Shown: positions 53,469 to 62,750, counted from the stretch's first letter. The stretch: DNA of 64,000 nt from Roseburia_C amylophila (GCF_025567465.1 NZ_JAOQKI010000007.1:95130-159129), one strand, 5' to 3'. Numbers and translations are program-made. Notes: a model not told the origin generated them from the letters alone.

Positions 53469-54830
53469 ATGACAGGACGTTTTTATGAAATCACACCGGA
53501 AATAATGGAACTTGCGAATAAATGCTCCGCATCATCCATCATTCCTTCTGAATTATATACGAAATATAATGTTAACCGTGGTCTTCGTGATTTAAACGGA
53601 AAGGGTGTTCTGGTAGGACTTACACACATTTCTGATGTATGCTCTACCAAGCTGGTAAATGGAGAATACATTCCAGCTGAGGGCGAACTTTATTACCGTG
53701 GCTATAACGTAAAAGATTTAGTAAAAGGAATTGCACCGGACAGCCATTTTGGATTTGAAGAATGTGCTTATCTTCTGATGTTTGGTGAGCTTCCAACCAA
53801 AGAACAGTTGAAAAACTTCTGTGGACTGCTTTCCGAATACCGTACACTTCCAACCAGTTTTGTACGTGATATTATTATGAAAGCTCCAAGCAAAGATATG
53901 ATGAATACACTGGCACGAAGTGTGCTTACACTTTATTCCTATGATGACCGTGCCGATGATATTTCACTTCCTAATGTATTGAGACAGTGTTTGCAGCTTA
54001 TCAGCTTATTCCCACTGCTTTCTGTATATGGTTATCAGGCTTACCGCCATTATCATGATGGTGCCAGCCTTTATATTCATACCCCACAGCCGGAATTATC
54101 TACTGCAGAAACAATTCTTCATATTCTGCGGCCAGACAGTAAATATACCCCATTAGAGGCAAAGCTTTTAGATATTGCATTAATCTTACATATGGAGCAT
54201 GGTGGCGGAAATAACTCTACTTTTACTACCCATCTGGTATCTTCTTCCGGAACCGATACTTATTCTGTTATTGCAGCATCCCTTGGTTCCCTGAAGGGGC
54301 CGAAACATGGTGGTGCCAATATCAAAGTGGTTCAGATGTTTGAAGATATGAAACGCACTGTAAAAGACTGGACAGACGAAGACGAAGTAGGTAAATATCT
54401 TACTGCACTTCTTCATAAAGAAGCTTTTGACCATGCCGGTCTTATCTATGGAATGGGTCATGCAGTATATTCTCTTTCTGACCCAAGAGCAGTCATCTTC
54501 CGCGGTTTTGTGGAAAAACTTTCCCAGGAAAAGGGATATGAAAAAGAATTTGCACTCTATTCCTTAGTAGAGCACCTTGCACCGGAAATCATCGCCAAAG
54601 AACGTAAAATCTATAAAGGTGTAAGTCCAAACGTAGACTTCTTCAGCGGATTTGTTTATCATATGCTTGACCTTCCCTTAGAACTCTATACACCAATTTT
54701 TGCAATTGCAAGAATTGCCGGCTGGAGTGCCCACCGCTTAGAGGAGCTTTCCCAGAATGGAAAAATTATGCGTCCTGCATATCGTAACATCGGTGAACGC
54801 AAAGAATATGTTCCGATTGACAAACGTTAA
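53469..54830 (+). CDS. citrate synthase
   Basis: 453 residues, the longer citrate synthase found in Clostridia, with an N-terminal extension of about 40 residues. Catalytic residues are visible in HGGGNNSTFTTHLVSSS, KGPKHGGANIKV and YGMGHAVYSLSDPRA. The enzyme condenses oxaloacetate and acetyl-CoA; it may also use propionyl-CoA. GAGGAGG precedes the ATG. No other TCA genes are nearby. Confidence 0.95.
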   Translation: MTGRFYEITPEIMELANKCSASSIIPSELYTKYNVNRGLRDLNGKGVLVGLTHISDVCSTKLVNGEYIPAEGELYYRGYNVKDLVKGIAPDSHFGFEECAYLLMFGELPTKEQLKNFCGLLSEYRTLPTSFVRDIIMKAPSKDMMNTLARSVLTLYSYDDRADDISLPNVLRQCLQLISLFPLLSVYGYQAYRHYHDGASLYIHTPQPELSTAETILHILRPDSKYTPLEAKLLDIALILHMEHGGGNNSTFTTHLVSSSGTDTYSVIAASLGSLKGPKHGGANIKVVQMFEDMKRTVKDWTDEDEVGKYLTALLHKEAFDHAGLIYGMGHAVYSLSDPRAVIFRGFVEKLSQEKGYEKEFALYSLVEHLAPEIIAKERKIYKGVSPNVDFFSGFVYHMLDLPLELYTPIFAIARIAGWSAHRLEELSQNGKIMRPAYRNIGERKEYVPIDKR

Positions 54831-54835
54831 ACCGC

Positions 54836-54861
54836 AAGATTCTGTCACCTGCAGCTTCTTA
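54836..54861 (+). repeat. dispersed short palindrome, family 2
   Basis: 26-base imperfect palindrome of the form AAGAnTCTGyCACCkGCAGCTTCTTA. Three other copies lie at 56859-56883 (inverted), 60085-60110 and 63743-63767, all in intergenic positions near gene ends. Confidence 0.75.
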
Positions 54862-54880
54862 TGGAATGCCTAGACACAAA

Positions 54881-54932
54881 AAAACTGTAGTTCTTATCCG
54901 GTATCTTTTCCAGATATAAACTACAGTTTTTT
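54881..54932 (+). terminator. terminator of citrate synthase, likely bidirectional
   Basis: AAAACTGTAGTT (54881-54892) pairs perfectly with AACTACAGTTTT (54919-54930), followed by more T; the A-run on the left would serve the convergent membrane-protein gene. Confidence 0.85.
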
Positions 54933-54957
54933 ATAAATTATTATAAATAAATATTTT

Positions 54958-55302
54958 TTATAAATACTTCTCTCTGGCATTCTTTAATGTACTGACCAAA
55001 AACAGACAGGATAACACCAGCAGCAGAAGGATTCCTGATTTAATAATAATCGGCAGTTTAAAGATGGTCTCACCCAATGCCGTCACAATGCCATATACTA
55101 ATGCCAGTGCTCCGCAAAGAAGCATTTTCGGTGTTACTTCTTCTCTTATCTTCTCCGGATGTTTACATTTCTTTAATTCCTCCGGCGTTGCCAAAAGGCT
55201 GCTTGTCTTTCCGGTACTTTTCATCCATATGCCATTCATAAGAACATAGACACCTACCAGTGCTACCACAACATCTACTACTAAATTCCAGTTTACTTTC
55301 AT
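54958..55302 (-). CDS. small membrane protein, function unknown
   Basis: 114 residues with three membrane segments (about 8-25, 60-80, 86-104) separated by a charged loop with EELKKCKHPEKIREEV. The ATG follows GAGGT. I do not recognise the family and no neighbouring operon partner is visible. Confidence 0.75.
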   Translation of the reverse strand: MKVNWNLVVDVVVALVGVYVLMNGIWMKSTGKTSSLLATPEELKKCKHPEKIREEVTPKMLLCGALALVYGIVTALGETIFKLPIIIKSGILLLLVLSCLFLVSTLKNAREKYL

Positions 55303-55518
55303 AATATGTAACCTCTTTTACTCTTTTTTCCTGATTCTGATTTATCTTACCACACTTTACATTGCTATGTGAACATATTTATCATATAACTTTCTATTTT
55401 TATTTGTTTTTTATGCAAAACCACGAATTTTATCGAAAAAGCCATTGAAACTTTAGTTCAACTATTGTAGTATATTAATATGTTCTAATTATTCTAGTTG
55501 TATTTGGAGGGATTATAT

Positions 55519-55896
55519 ATGAAATTAGACGAAGCAAAAATCCTGATTGGAGATGACTCCATTCTGGCGAGAAAACAGTTGAAAGACATTATTGCGCAGT
55601 ATGGTGGTACAACTTTTGTTGAGGCAGCAAATGGTCAGGAAGCAATTGACAAATTCAAATCCGATAAACCTGATATCGTTTTTCTTGATATTGTTATGCC
55701 AGTAAAAGATGGTATTGCTGCTGTAAAAGAAATTAGAGAATCTGACCCGAAAGCGGTTATTATTATCGTATCTTCTGTTGGTACACAGGCTCAGTTAAAG
55801 AATGCAATTGAAGCCGGTGCAAAGGATTTTATCCAGAAACCGTTGAATGTTGAACAGATTGAGCGGGTACTGAAGAATTATTTTGAAGGGAGATAA
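55519..55896 (+). CDS. single-domain CheY-like response regulator
   Basis: 125 residues from the ATG at 55519 (GGAGGG upstream). The acidic pocket is in LIGDDS (about 10-15), the phospho-accepting Asp in FLDIVMPVKDG (about residue 56), and the switch Thr/Ser and Lys in IVSSVG and FIQKPLN. There is no output domain. It is 2 bases ahead of the CheX-like gene and probably its partner. Confidence 0.95.
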   Translation: MKLDEAKILIGDDSILARKQLKDIIAQYGGTTFVEAANGQEAIDKFKSDKPDIVFLDIVMPVKDGIAAVKEIRESDPKAVIIIVSSVGTQAQLKNAIEAGAKDFIQKPLNVEQIERVLKNYFEGR

Positions 55897-55898
55897 TT

Positions 55899-56780
55899 AT
55901 GTATACACAGTTTTTTGGTAATTTTCTTTTAAGCAAAAGTGCTGTTCCTGCGGATAAGCTGGTAGATGCATTAGAGAGGCAGTCCTCTTCCTATCTGAAA
56001 TTAGGTACTCTGGCAATTCATGCCGGATTATTAAATGCTTCCCAGGTTGACGCTATTATATGCCGTCAGACCCATGAAGACAAGAAATTTGGTGAAATTG
56101 CAATCGAAGGCGGATATCTTACAAAGGAACAGGTTGACAAATTACTCTCCTCGCAGAAACCAGACTACCTGCTTTTAGGTCAGATTTTGATTGAAGACGG
56201 ACTGCTTACCAACAGTCAGTTTGAGGAATTACTTGCAGAATATCAGGCAAGTAATGAAATTGATGATTTAAATGTTGCTAACGAACAGAATGATATGGTT
56301 GAAAAGCTGATTCATAAATTCTTCCATTTTGATAATTCTGATATGTCAGGAAAGATTGTTGCATACCTTAATCTTCTCTTTAATGATATCGTTCGTTTCA
56401 TCGGAAAGGATTTTACACCATTAAATCCACTGATGAAATCCGAGTATATGACCAACTATTGTGTTACCCAGAAAGATGAAGGTTTACTTTCTTTCAATTC
56501 TGGTATAGACATGAGTAAATCTGTTGCAATTGCTTTTGCATCCCGTTATGCCAAAGAAGAATTCCATGAATTCGATGAGTATGTAAAAGCCTCTATCGAA
56601 GATTTCTTAAATCTTCACAATGGATTATTTAATGTAAATATGTCTAATGAATTTTCCCTGGAATTAAACTTATGTCCTCCGGAAGTTCATGAGGAAGAAA
56701 CACTTACAAATGCCACTAAGATTTATGTATTTCCTATTATTTTCCCATTTGGAACCATTCACTTCCTGATGGAAATCTAA
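55899..56780 (+). CDS. CheX-like phosphatase domain with MshEN-like N-terminal repeats
   Basis: 293 residues. The N-terminus (about 1-115) contains three repeats of the LGxLxxxxGLLxxxQxxxLLxxQ type seen in MshEN-like c-di-GMP-binding domains, with KLGTLAIHAGLL, KFGEIAIEGGYL and LLGQILIEDGLL. The C-terminus (about 140-293) resembles CheC/CheX: DFLNLHNGLFNVN fits the ExxNxxxG phosphatase motif with Asp in place of Glu. CheX removes phosphate from CheY-type proteins, so the neighbour response regulator is the likely substrate. Confidence 0.75.
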   Translation: MYTQFFGNFLLSKSAVPADKLVDALERQSSSYLKLGTLAIHAGLLNASQVDAIICRQTHEDKKFGEIAIEGGYLTKEQVDKLLSSQKPDYLLLGQILIEDGLLTNSQFEELLAEYQASNEIDDLNVANEQNDMVEKLIHKFFHFDNSDMSGKIVAYLNLLFNDIVRFIGKDFTPLNPLMKSEYMTNYCVTQKDEGLLSFNSGIDMSKSVAIAFASRYAKEEFHEFDEYVKASIEDFLNLHNGLFNVNMSNEFSLELNLCPPEVHEEETLTNATKIYVFPIIFPFGTIHFLMEI

Positions 56781-56812
56781 TCTTAAACCTTTACATTTTA
56801 TTTACATAAACG

Positions 56813-56843
56813 AAACCCTGTCAGATTTCTCTGACAGGGTTTT
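56813..56843 (+). terminator. terminator of the response regulator/CheX-like operon
   Basis: AAACCCTGTCAGA (56813-56825) pairs perfectly with TCTGACAGGGTTT (56830-56842) around TTTC, followed by TG. Confidence 0.85.
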
Positions 56844-56858
56844 GTTACCTTGTATCCA

Positions 56859-56883
56859 TAAGAAACTGCCGGTAGCAGATTCT
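56859..56883 (-). repeat. dispersed short palindrome, family 2 (inverted copy)
   Basis: On the minus strand AGAATCTGCTACCGGCAG, then TTTCTTA. It lies directly behind the terminator and before the thrC stop codon. Confidence 0.7.
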
Positions 56884-56902
56884 CCATGTTTTACATAAGC
56901 AT

Positions 56903-58393
56903 TTAGATATTTAAAAATGCTTTTACCGTCTTAGGCATATCTTCTACATCGCATTCTGTCTTATGAAGTACTTCTGCACTGCGGATGTCTTCAATTGCCT
57001 GTGGAACTGTTACATTTGCAATCTTGCTTAACTCATCTACCAGTTCAAAATCAGTCATGGAATCATATTTTTCTTTATCAATGGCATCCATTACGCTTCT
57101 GGTAAACTTGAACGGGCTTGCTGTTGATGCAATAACAGTCTTGGTATTATCACCGGTCTCTTTTACATATTTGTGGTATACACCGGTTGCTACAGCAGTA
57201 TGTGTATCAATCACATAGCCGGTCTTCTCATAGAGGTCACGGATTACTTCTGCTGTTTCTTCCTCTGTGGTGTAATTGCCATAGAAGTCAGCAAGCTGGG
57301 CACGCATCTCATCGGTAATCATATATTTGCCCTCTTCTGTTAATGCACGCATGAATTCAGCATTTTTCTCTGCATCATTTCCGGCAATACGATAAATCAG
57401 GCGCTCTAAGTTGCTGGAAATCAGGATATCCATGGATGGAGAAGAAGTTAATACAAATTCACGGTTTCTGTCATAGGTTCCGGTTGAGAAGAAGTCAAAT
57501 AATACTTTGTTCTCATTGGAAGCACAGATTAATTTTGCAATCGGAAGTCCTAAGTTCTTTGCATAGAAAGCTGCTAAGATATTTCCGAAGTTACCGGTTG
57601 GAACTACAACATTAATCTTTTCATCTTTTGCAATTGCACCATTTTCATATAATTTTGCATATGCATATACATAATAAACAATCTGAGGAACAAGACGGCC
57701 GATATTAATAGAGTTAGCAGAGGAAAACTGATATCCGGCTTTGTCCATCAATTCTGCCAGTTCTTTATCAGAAAACATTTTCTTAACGCCGGTCTGTGCC
57801 TGGTCAAAGTTACCATGAATACCAACTACATGTGTATTTGCCCCTTTCTGGGTAACCATCTGCTTCTCCTGAATCGGGCTGACACCATTCTTTGGATAGA
57901 ATACAATAATCTTAGTACCAGGAACGTCTGCAAATCCTGCTAAAGCAGCTTTTCCGGTATCACCGGAAGTTGCTGTTAAAATAACAATTTCATTCTTTAC
58001 ATGGTTTTTCTTTGCAGCAGTTGTCATAAGGTAAGGCAGAATGGATAATGCCATATCCTTAAATGCTATCGTAGCTCCATGAAAAAGCTCCAGATAATAT
58101 GCACCGTCTGCATCTACTAACGGAGCAATCTCTTCTGTATCAAATTTAGAATCATACGCACTATTGATACAATGCTTTAACTCTTCTTCTGTAAAGTCTG
58201 TTAAGAAAAGCTTCATTACCTCATAAGCAGTCTCCTGATAGCTCATTTTTGCCAGGGTATCCATATCAACGTCAAGCTTTGGTAATGAATCCGGCACAAA
58301 TAAACCACCGTCTCCTGCAAGACCCTTTAAAATTGCCTGTGAAGCTGTTGCCTTTTCATCTGAGTTTCTTGTACTTGTGTAAATCAAATCCAT
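56903..58393 (-). CDS. thrC: threonine synthase
   Basis: About 496 residues from the ATG at 58393 (GAGGGAC upstream; a longer frame to 58441 has none). The PLP lysine is in HGATIAFKDMALSILP (about residue 112), with the ThrC N-terminal IYTSTRNSDEKATAS start and SANSINIGRLVPQ. This is the long, yeast/E. coli-like form. It converts homoserine phosphate to threonine. Confidence 0.97.
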   Translation of the reverse strand: MDLIYTSTRNSDEKATASQAILKGLAGDGGLFVPDSLPKLDVDMDTLAKMSYQETAYEVMKLFLTDFTEEELKHCINSAYDSKFDTEEIAPLVDADGAYYLELFHGATIAFKDMALSILPYLMTTAAKKNHVKNEIVILTATSGDTGKAALAGFADVPGTKIIVFYPKNGVSPIQEKQMVTQKGANTHVVGIHGNFDQAQTGVKKMFSDKELAELMDKAGYQFSSANSINIGRLVPQIVYYVYAYAKLYENGAIAKDEKINVVVPTGNFGNILAAFYAKNLGLPIAKLICASNENKVLFDFFSTGTYDRNREFVLTSSPSMDILISSNLERLIYRIAGNDAEKNAEFMRALTEEGKYMITDEMRAQLADFYGNYTTEEETAEVIRDLYEKTGYVIDTHTAVATGVYHKYVKETGDNTKTVIASTASPFKFTRSVMDAIDKEKYDSMTDFELVDELSKIANVTVPQAIEDIRSAEVLHKTECDVEDMPKTVKAFLNI

Positions 58394-58465
58394 TTTTTGT
58401 CCCTCTTTTGCTCTCTGCATAAAATTTGTTCTGTCTTTCATTATATAAGAACCAGCAGTTTACTG

Positions 58466-59872
58466 TCAATAACTTATCCCAGAATAATTCCATGTATTCC
58501 CACTATCTATGGATTCAAAAAGAATTCCATCGTTTTCACCCATAGCAGATATTACTTTTATTATAAGTTTTCCATCTTTCTGCTGTGGCATCTTGCAATA
58601 ATCATAGTCTGATATGGAAAATCCATACTCTGCTGCTGTGTCCGGAAGTTCTGTCACTTCATCCATGGAAAGCTCAATCATGGAAAATGTTTTCCCGCCA
58701 TCCTGTGTCAAATAAAGTGTGGAATAATCACCTGACGCTCCAGCCAATCCGATAACGCCCAGATTTTCATTATAGAATTCTATTCCTTCTGCCACACCAA
58801 TATTTCCATCAAACGGATCTGCATTTTGCTGATTCCAGCTCTGCCCGCCGTCCTTTGTCATTTCAAGCTCATAAAAACGGCTGCCGGCAGCTGCATCCGC
58901 CACCAACAGACGATAACCGGTATTGTCATCTAAAAAAAAGTACACGCTTCCATCTTCCCTGTTTTCTGTCCATGGTGTAGCCTCTTCTCCTTCTTCGTCC
59001 TCACTGCCAGATATATTACTATTATCTTTATTCCCGTTTTTATCTCCTGTGACATCACCGGAGCTGTTTTTGGCTTTCTCAATCTGTTCCTGCCGGTTTT
59101 GCTGGGCTAACACTGCAGCACTGGTATATTTTGGATTTATGATATAAGTTATAATTTCACCTGTATTTTCTTCGCCACCAGTAGAAAATGTAACTGCAAA
59201 ACCTGTAACTTCTCCGCCATATTCCAACTGGCTTAAAATTGAATTTTCATTTGTATCTGCAGTTCCATCTATATCTTCATTTTCATCTATATCTGCACTT
59301 TCTGCTTTTATCACCTGCAGGCTATCTGCACTGGTAAAAGCTCTTTTCCCCGAATAACTTATTCCAAAGGTATGGCTCTTTGTTTCTTCTGCCCAGCTAT
59401 CTACCCGTTCTTTCACCTTTATATTTCCCAACAGTTCAAAAAGCGGTGTCAGACACATATCTTCTTCATAATCTGTCTCGGCATAATTATTGATGTAAAC
59501 TGTCATTTTGCTGCTTTTCTTCCGGTTATAGTCCACAAGATAGGTTCTGGTTTCTCCATTCTCATCCTCACCATAGAAAAATGTATCTATTGCAGCAATT
59601 TCTCCGGTAGCATAGAAAGTCACATCAAAATGGTTCACCAGATAAATTTTCTTGGGAAGCCCGATTTCATTATCCAGATCCTCCAATATCCCTGCTACAC
59701 TGTCATCAAAGAAATTATCATGCTTTAATGTTATCTTTACTTCATCACTTTTTTGAAACCGTTCGGATGTCTTGAAAAAATATAACCCTCCAAGGCATAC
59801 CAGTAACAGAATCATCCCTGCTTTTAGCCAGTTTTTTAATTGATATTTCTTTCTTGTATTTTCCTGCTTCAA
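58466..59872 (-). CDS. membrane-anchored protein with Asp-box (BNR) repeats
   Basis: About 468 residues, with TTG at 59872 favoured (AAAGGAG seven bases upstream). One N-terminal membrane segment (AGMILLLVCLGGLYFF), an unassigned extracellular region, an acidic low-complexity stretch (about 280-320; SSGDVTGDKNGNKDN), then Asp-box repeats TKDGGQSWNQQ, TQDGGKTFSM and SIDSGNTWNY, the SxDxGxxW signature of sialidase/BNR propellers. No sialidase active-site pattern is visible, so a binding role is more likely. Confidence 0.85.
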   Translation of the reverse strand: MKQENTRKKYQLKNWLKAGMILLLVCLGGLYFFKTSERFQKSDEVKITLKHDNFFDDSVAGILEDLDNEIGLPKKIYLVNHFDVTFYATGEIAAIDTFFYGEDENGETRTYLVDYNRKKSSKMTVYINNYAETDYEEDMCLTPLFELLGNIKVKERVDSWAEETKSHTFGISYSGKRAFTSADSLQVIKAESADIDENEDIDGTADTNENSILSQLEYGGEVTGFAVTFSTGGEENTGEIITYIINPKYTSAAVLAQQNRQEQIEKAKNSSGDVTGDKNGNKDNSNISGSEDEEGEEATPWTENREDGSVYFFLDDNTGYRLLVADAAAGSRFYELEMTKDGGQSWNQQNADPFDGNIGVAEGIEFYNENLGVIGLAGASGDYSTLYLTQDGGKTFSMIELSMDEVTELPDTAAEYGFSISDYDYCKMPQQKDGKLIIKVISAMGENDGILFESIDSGNTWNYSGISY

Positions 59873-59967
59873 CGAATTGCTCCTTTCCACCTGCAATCAT
59901 ATCACTATTCCAATAACGCCGCCAAATATTCCTGATATTTCCACGAATTTTTATATCCTTGCAATTT

Positions 59968-59981
59968 CCAATATATATTGG
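59968..59981. promoter_or_regulatory. 14-bp palindrome upstream of the Asp-box gene
   Basis: CCAATATATATTGG is a perfect palindrome about 100 bases upstream of the predicted start. It may be an operator, or a fortuitous AT-rich palindrome. Confidence 0.3.
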
Positions 59982-60084
59982 TATCATAGCATATTTTTCA
60001 TTTCAAAAGTTTGATATTTTCTTAAGATATTTTCCTGTTTTCATGCTTTCCTAAAAATGTTATACTCAAAGTGATACTTACCGT

Positions 60085-60110
60085 AAGAACTCGCCACCGG
60101 CAGCTTCTTA
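60085..60110 (+). repeat. dispersed short palindrome, family 2
   Basis: AAGAACTCGCCACCGGCAGC, then TTCTTA, 44 bases upstream of the AP2-domain gene. Confidence 0.75.
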
Positions 60111-60153
60111 CAGATGATTTGTAGCTAAGAATTTTAGAATGTGAGGATTTACC

Positions 60154-60963
60154 ATGCTTTCCGGTGCTTTTTCAGCCAAAACAAAAGACGGAACCATCTA
60201 CTACCGTTCCAGCCTTACCTATAAAAGAAAACATATCAGTCTTGGAAGCTTTCCAACGGAAGAAGAAGCCCATCTTGCCTATAAAGAGGGGACTTCTCTA
60301 CTTTCTGAGTCCGAAATCACACTGGAAAATTATACCGCATATATTAAACTTTTAGATTTTGCCAAAGCCATTACACTTTTAAATTTCCGTGACAATGGCG
60401 TCTATATCAAGAATCCGATTTATCTGAAGCAGAATTATTTTCTCTATTTTCTCGCACCACAGACGGAATATAAATTTGATATTGATGATTTATTCTTTTA
60501 TTCCAGCCACAAGATTATGCAGCGTGGTGGTCGGCTTTTTGTAAATGAATACGGCATGCAGACCGGGATTCTCTCCCGCTATGGAGTCCGTAATCATGCG
60601 GTACTGGATGTAGATTACACTTTCGCCAATGGTAACCCCTTCGATTACAGCTATGCCAATATTATTGTCATTAACCGCTACCGTGGAGTTGTACAAACAG
60701 AGCACAATGGACTCCTCCGTTATCAGGCTTTTATCCATATCAATGGCAATTATTCCATTGGTACTTATTCTTCCGAAGAAAAAGCTGCCATTGCCTACAA
60801 CAAAGCTGTTGATCTGGCAAAGGCAGCCGGTATTCATAAGAATTTTGAAGAAAACTATATTACAGAGCTATCCGCTAGAGAATATGCAGAAATTTATACT
60901 AATCTTAAAATCTCTCCAAAATATATCAATTATCTTTCTACACTTTCTGCTATTTCTGATTGA
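60154..60963 (+). CDS. double AP2-domain protein with decayed HNH-like core
   Basis: 269 residues. Residues about 12-46 resemble an AP2 DNA-binding domain (YYRSSLTYKRKHISLGSFP, EEAHLAYKEG). Residues 176-235 are a second, clearer one (YRGVVQTEHNGLLRYQAFI, YSIGTYSSEEKAAIAYNKAV). The middle (about 130-172) resembles the HNH core of AP2-HNH homing endonucleases (VDYTFANGNPFDYSYANIIVI), but the catalytic His is absent, as if VDH were replaced by VDY. This suggests a DNA-binding protein derived from a mobile endonuclease. It ends 14 bases into the convergent leuD gene. Function unknown; regulator of nearby genes is only a guess. Confidence 0.75.
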   Translation: MLSGAFSAKTKDGTIYYRSSLTYKRKHISLGSFPTEEEAHLAYKEGTSLLSESEITLENYTAYIKLLDFAKAITLLNFRDNGVYIKNPIYLKQNYFLYFLAPQTEYKFDIDDLFFYSSHKIMQRGGRLFVNEYGMQTGILSRYGVRNHAVLDVDYTFANGNPFDYSYANIIVINRYRGVVQTEHNGLLRYQAFIHINGNYSIGTYSSEEKAAIAYNKAVDLAKAAGIHKNFEENYITELSAREYAEIYTNLKISPKYINYLSTLSAISD

Positions 60964-61438
60964 TGTAATTTACCAGTCCCCCGCAATCGATAATCTTCTG
61001 CATAAATGGTGGGAATGCCTGACCCTGGAAACTCTTTCCAGTGGTCTTGTCGGTAATGACACCAGTATCAAAATTTACCTCTACCTCATCTCCTGCTTTG
61101 ATTTCCAAAGCTGCTTCCTTACATTCAATAATCGGAAGTCCGATATTGATTGCATTACGATAGAAAATACGTGCAAAAGTCTCTGCTATGACGCAGCTTA
61201 CACCAGCGGCTTTAATTGCAATTGGTGCATGTTCTCTGGATGAACCGCATCCAAAGTTCTTCTCCGCTACAATAATATCTCCTGCAGATACTTTATTTAC
61301 GAATTCCTTATCAATATCTTCCATACAATGTAAGGCAAGTTCCTTAGGGTCGGAAGAATTCAGATATCTTGCCGGTATAATAACATCCGTGTCTACGTTG
61401 TCACCGAATTTAAATACTTTTCCTTCTGCTGCTTTCAT
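60950..61438 (-). CDS. leuD: 3-isopropylmalate dehydratase small subunit
   Basis: 162 residues with KFGDNVDTDVIIPARYL and CGSSREHAPIAIKAAG, the LeuD hallmarks. With LeuC it isomerises 2-isopropylmalate in leucine synthesis. Its 3' end overlaps the convergent AP2-domain gene. Confidence 0.97.
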   Translation of the reverse strand: MKAAEGKVFKFGDNVDTDVIIPARYLNSSDPKELALHCMEDIDKEFVNKVSAGDIIVAEKNFGCGSSREHAPIAIKAAGVSCVIAETFARIFYRNAINIGLPIIECKEAALEIKAGDEVEVNFDTGVITDKTTGKSFQGQAFPPFMQKIIDCGGLVNYINQK

Positions 61439-61450
61439 GTTCTAATCCTC

Positions 61451-62710
61451 CTATACTTCTTCCGGGCTGGAAATCTTTCCTGTAATTGCACTTGCTGCTG
61501 CAACTGCCGGGCTTGCCAGATAAATTTCCGAATCCACATGTCCCATACGTCCCACAAAGTTACGGTTGGTTGTAGATACGCATCTTTCATTCTCAGCAAG
61601 GATTCCCATATAGCCACCAAGGCAAGGTCCGCAGGTCGGTGTGCTGACAATAGCACCTGCTTCAATAAAGGTTCTGATATATCCGGCTTCCATAGCATCC
61701 AGATAAATCTGCTGGGTTGCAGGAATTACGATTACACGTAAACCTTTCTTTACTTTCTTTCCTTTCAGGATAGAAGCTGCAATCTTAAGGTCATCTAATC
61801 TTCCATTCGTACAGGAACCGATTACTACCTGATCAATAGTAATGTCGCCTACTTCATCAATGGTCTTTGTATTTTCCGGAAGATGTGGAAATGCTACGGT
61901 TGGGCGAAGTGTACTAAGGTCAATGGTATACTCCTCATCATATACAGCATCCTCATCTGCTTCATATACTTTATAAGGGCGCTTGGAATGCTCTTTCATA
62001 TATGCTTCTGCTTTCTCGTCTACCGGGAAGATTCCGTTCTTTCCGCCGGCTTCAATTGCCATATTTGCAATGGTAAAACGGTCATCCATGGAAAGATACC
62101 GGATACCATCACCTACGAATTCCATAGACTTATATAATGCTCCATCCACACCAATCATTCCGATGATATGTAAAATAACATCTTTACCGCTAATCCATGG
62201 TGCTGGTTTTCCTGTGATGTTGAATTTAATCGCGGATGGTACTTTAAACCATGCTTTTCCGGTTGCCATTCCTGCCGCCATATCAGTACTTCCAACACCG
62301 GTGGAAAATGCTCCCAATGCTCCATAAGTACAGGTATGTGAATCTGCTCCGATAATAACATCTCCTGCAACAGTCAGTCCTTTTTCCGGAAGAAGTGCAT
62401 GTTCGATACCCATTTCTCCTACATCAAAGTAGTTGGTGATTTCGTTTTTGCATGCAAACTCTCTGACGCATTTACAATGCTGTGCAGATTTGATGTCTTT
62501 ATTTGGTACAAAGTGGTCCATAACCAGTGCGATTTTATCCTTATGGAACACTCCGTCTACTTTCATTTTCTCTATCTCATGGATAGCCACCGGTGAAGTG
62601 ATATCATTTCCCAATACCAAGTCTAAATCTGCTTCAATCAACTGGCCAGCCTGAACAGAATCAAGTCCCGCATGTGCCGCAAGAATCTTCTGTGTCATTG
62701 TCATTCCCAT
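61451..62710 (-). CDS. leuC: 3-isopropylmalate dehydratase large subunit
   Basis: 419 residues, the shorter LeuC form common in Clostridia and archaea. Fe-S ligands are in VIGSCTNGR and TPTCGPCLGGYMG; IIGADSHTCTYGALGAFSTGVGS-type residues near 120-145 form the substrate site. AGGAGGAATT precedes the ATG. leuA and leuB are not nearby. Confidence 0.97.
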   Translation of the reverse strand: MGMTMTQKILAAHAGLDSVQAGQLIEADLDLVLGNDITSPVAIHEIEKMKVDGVFHKDKIALVMDHFVPNKDIKSAQHCKCVREFACKNEITNYFDVGEMGIEHALLPEKGLTVAGDVIIGADSHTCTYGALGAFSTGVGSTDMAAGMATGKAWFKVPSAIKFNITGKPAPWISGKDVILHIIGMIGVDGALYKSMEFVGDGIRYLSMDDRFTIANMAIEAGGKNGIFPVDEKAEAYMKEHSKRPYKVYEADEDAVYDEEYTIDLSTLRPTVAFPHLPENTKTIDEVGDITIDQVVIGSCTNGRLDDLKIAASILKGKKVKKGLRVIVIPATQQIYLDAMEAGYIRTFIEAGAIVSTPTCGPCLGGYMGILAENERCVSTTNRNFVGRMGHVDSEIYLASPAVAAASAITGKISSPEEV

Positions 62711-62750
62711 TTGAAATTCCTCCTGAAATTAAATCATTTTTTCTATACAG

